A stretch of 64,000 bases of DNA from Halocaridina rubra (lineage: Eukaryota > Arthropoda > Malacostraca > Decapoda > Atyidae). This document shows positions 60,901 through 64,000 of this stretch, piece by piece. Each line of letters starts with the position of its first letter. Positions within the stretch are counted from its first letter, which is position 1. Below the pieces are notes generated by a model. That model was not told the origin of the DNA, ran no database searches, and saw nothing but the letters and a program-made list of their open reading frames with translations. The stretch spans positions 66,001 through 130,000 of the forward strand of contig JAXCGZ010000059.1 of NCBI GenBank assembly GCA_037179515.1. Direction: 5' to 3'. The translations under genes were made by a program, and so were the position numbers.

Positions 60901-62085
60901 ATTTATTTTTGAAATGTCTTTTGATGTCAATACATGCATGAAAGCTCATTATTTTATTATTATTATTATTATTTTTTTTTACCATAACTCACAGTTTGAT
61001 TGACTGTTGAGAGTTGGAATACTGATTCATGTTGCTCTCTCACTGTCAGCTGTGTGGATATAACTTCTTGCTGCCACCCGGCATGTACCTAGATCAACTC
61101 CCCAGCATCCCTTACATAGCCTTATTTCGGGAAAGCCATTTGAGTTTTAGACATAATGGCTAGTGGTGTCCCTCTTTTGGTGGCCTCTAACAATTACGTA
61201 CTTCAAAAAGATGTCTCAAGAACGAAGTATCTTCACGAGGTCGAGTTTCGATAAGGGCATGTAAGATAATTTATATTACTGCAAGTGACTTTTCTTATTA
61301 ATTGAGGAATAGCTCTGAGTCACTCTTTTGGGTGAGAGTAGGCTTTATTAATCTGTTAACAGATATTTGTTGTATAATAGATGGGGCCTCTTTTGGGTGA
61401 CAAATTGATTTGGTCATGTGTCTGTGCTTTATAAATGCATTGTGTGTCGTACTCACCCATTTGCTCACATTTAACCCGATTTCCATTGATAAGTGTGTAA
61501 TTGTATTTAAGCTCCGTCCACACAAACCTCTAAAGTCGTCGGTAGGGGGTGGGGTGGCTCTGGAACTAAAGGTTTTAGTTCGATTTTTTTTAAATCCCTC
61601 CAGGATGCAAGTAAATACTTCATAGAGCAGGAATATATGATAAGTTGAATTCACAGCGTGAGGAAATTGTTAGCGCCAAAAATTTTCTTTACTTTAAGAC
61701 TAAATAAATCAAATAGACGGGAAATTATGACCATAAATCACTTTTCTGTGAACGCAAATAAGAGATTAAAAGAAGTAAACTGGTACTTACAAATAAAGCA
61801 TCACACGCTTACGCATCCTTACAGAAAGGAGAGAGAAGAATGAAAGAGGAAAAAAACTGGTCAAATATCTTTGGAACAAAGTAAAAAGGGCAGATTGCTA
61901 AGGGAGTCGTAATGAATAGTTTGTGGGCTGAGGTTAATTAAGTGGTCAAGAGTAATGAGATTTTATCACCTTATGAGGGTAGGTTATAGCACTGTGTGAC
62001 GCTCTTAAATGATGAGGTTTCATACGCATTGATAAAATATCCTCTGTGCATATATAGTTAAAAGAATTATATATAGTTAAAAGAA

Positions 62086-62088
<3 letters not shown>
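60901..62088. other. Spacer, no gene recognised
   Basis: AT-rich. The overlapping open frames at 61298-61654 and 61410-61625 lie on opposite strands, have no family resemblance, and neither has convincing splice sites. Confidence 0.45.
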
Positions 62089-62152
<64 letters not shown>

Positions 62153-62203
62153 TCCTATAGTGAAGGCTTTGTATTAGGTAGTTTGTCCATACATTCTCAA
62201 TAA

Positions 62204-62286
<83 letters not shown>
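62089..62286. repeat. Two (ATT)n microsatellites
   Basis: ATT repeats at about 62089-62150 and 62206-62286, separated by 55 bp of unique sequence. Confidence 0.95.
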
Positions 62287-63590
62287 GCGTTGATCTAATT
62301 TCTACTCTCGGCATTGTGTTCATAAAGCCTCGCAAAAAAATAATTGCATACCACCAATACATTAAAAAGTCGTAATGGCTGGTCGGCAGGTGAAGGTATT
62401 GCCTTCTACCAAAATCTAGTTCATTTATGCTTTCCGCTATAGATGCCTCAAAAAGTAGTCATTCGTATATGTAGGTCAATTTCGCACTTACATTTTGCAC
62501 CACGTGCAGTTTGACCCTGAATTATTCGTACATTGAAGACTCCTTGGAGTGCAAAAAGGGAGCAACTTTTGTAGTTTTTTTAATTTTTTTTTTTTTATGA
62601 GATATTGTATATTTCTTATTAGTTGAATTAATATTGCTGCCGTTGTGAGTAGTGGAGGGATCTTATGTTTACGGTCTTTCACCGGGAGTGCGATTATGGC
62701 TCCGGTCTTAATGGCTTCACTAATTAGTTTAAATTAACTGTGCTTGTTATGCCTCAGGAATTACGCACTAGCTGCTTGGAATTTTTATTATTATTGGCTC
62801 TGCATTATAAGCAATAATAATTTATTTTCATGATTTGTTTGTGTAAGAGCCTGCTATTATAATTTGTATACTTATAAAAAACTGTTTTAAGAGTGTAACA
62901 AGTTAATTACTTCATAGGGTATTAAGCTTTGTATATACGTTCTCTTTATATTGAAAGTTCATGATAAAAAAGTATTATTACCGAGTAATAATGAATAATG
63001 AACAAATGAAATGAACTTCCTAGTTGCTTGAATATATTGATTTTGACCAAATACTGATTAAAATAATAAGCCTGGTTCATTTGCATTCTACCAATTACCT
63101 GGATATATTGATTTTTTACAGGCCAATGCTTCAACGCACATGATGGTGGTAGGTGAGTTTTTACATTTTTTTAACTTAAGCTTACTGGGCGTTATTTATC
63201 ATTATTTTTTTTTTTTTACAATTAAAAAATATAACGCAAGAAAGGAGGAGTAACATATAGTAGTTTGTAGGAAAGAAAGAGACACCTACATGTTCTGCGT
63301 GCCTAAAACGGAAAGGAGAGTATGATTGGCAATCTCAATCTTCCATATTTTCTCCTTGCCACAGAACATCTGATAGATGGATTTAGGCCGTGCAGAGTAA
63401 CCCTTCCGTATCCAAATTATATTTAACAATTGTGGACACCCTTTTGACTTCAGAGGGAAAGTTCTTCATGTTGAGAGAAAGTATGGGATCAAATGAAGAT
63501 ACTTACAGTACTCCCGAAAGTAAAAGGAGGAATTATCTTTCCAGTTCATTGCGAGTTAGGCTAGGTTAGGATACTTATATACTAATAATC
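62287..63590. other. Spacer, possible micro-exon only
   Basis: AT-rich without a recognisable gene. One 31-bp segment at 63122-63152 on the plus strand is bordered by a good acceptor (TTGATTTTTTACAG) and donor (GTAG followed by GTGAGT). It is too short to prove as an exon. Confidence 0.4.
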
Positions 63591-63594
63591 CTCG

Positions 63595-63725
63595 TTTTGT
63601 GTGTTATGCCAAGTCCCCATTTTGGGGATGAACAGAGACAGTTTAAAGCTGGGGAGTCAAGGCTGGATTCCCTTCCTAACGCCCCCTCTTGAGCCGAGTA
63701 CTCTACTATTAAGCTACCGTGTCCT
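63595..63725 (-). mobile_element. tRNA-derived SINE fragment or tRNA relic
   Basis: On the minus strand, GGTAGCTTAATAGTAGAGTA resembles a tRNA A-box region. A degraded B box (GGGAATCCAGCC) lies about 45 bp further on. Stem pairing is poor. Probably a decayed tRNA-derived SINE, different from the one at 39650. Confidence 0.55.
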
Positions 63726-64000
63726 TATATTGGGATGATATATAATGAGCATGACTTAAAATTATGCGGATGATTACCTGCAAGAGGCATTATCTATATT
63801 AGTGGACCCTGGGAGATTATTTTTACTTAATTTATATATTTTAATGATAATTACATATGGAGGTATATTTAATGAATTCTCCATAATATTTTTCACTGTG
63901 AAATTGGACCTGTGAGAGATGCATGTTTTCCTAAACAATGAATCTAGTAGTTGGCTCAAGTCAACGTTAAAACTCTGCTACACCTGTTCTCTTTTGCTTC

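Overview
The window is eukaryotic nuclear DNA: spliced genes, AT-rich non-coding sequence, very long (TA)n, (TC)n, (CA)n and (ATT)n microsatellites, and dense transposon remnants. Non-LTR retrotransposons of the jockey/CR1 type, an RTE-like LINE, Tigger (pogo) and hAT DNA transposons and tRNA-derived SINEs, together with the microsatellite load, suggest an arthropod, probably a decapod crustacean. The species assignment is inference.

Layout. Positions 985-11580 hold four copies (A-D) of one LINE family, all on the minus strand and joined head to tail. Positions 11584-12061 are a (TA)n-(TC)n-(TA)n block. Positions 12062-16155 hold a nearly full-length plus-strand copy (F) with ORF1 and ORF2, disabled by a few frameshifts and a stop. 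After a 470-bp (TA)n tract and a short promoter region comes the only complete cellular gene. It is a FAM193-family gene of 15 coding exons (17053-46764, plus strand). The splice phases agree throughout and the predicted protein is 2,149 residues. Its introns carry two hAT and several Tigger-like elements (one Tigger nested inside a hAT), three minisatellite arrays, a tRNA-derived SINE, a decayed RTE-like LINE and three copies of an unclassified repeat.

Right side. Positions 46765-51190 hold the FAM193 3' UTR and spacer. A second head-to-tail array of the same LINE family follows on the plus strand (51191-55934, five 5'-truncated units) and runs directly into (CA)n-(TA)n. Next comes a 178-bp SINE-like element with a perfect target-site duplication, a second copy of which sits inside LINE copy B. 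A single convincing minus-strand exon of an unrecognised neighbouring gene lies at 59255-59404. The remainder is spacer with (ATT)n tracts, a small LINE remnant and a tRNA-like SINE fragment.

The most notable pattern is that LINE copies in both arrays are joined in the same way. The 5'-truncated start of each downstream copy abuts the 3' tail of the preceding copy, and that tail is made of 14-nt AATTAGGTAATCAC units plus (AC)n. This is what repeated insertion into the element's own CA-rich tail, or end-to-end template jumping during reverse transcription, would produce. No operon-like or symbiont-like system is visible. The interest lies in retrotransposon behaviour around a conserved single-copy gene.
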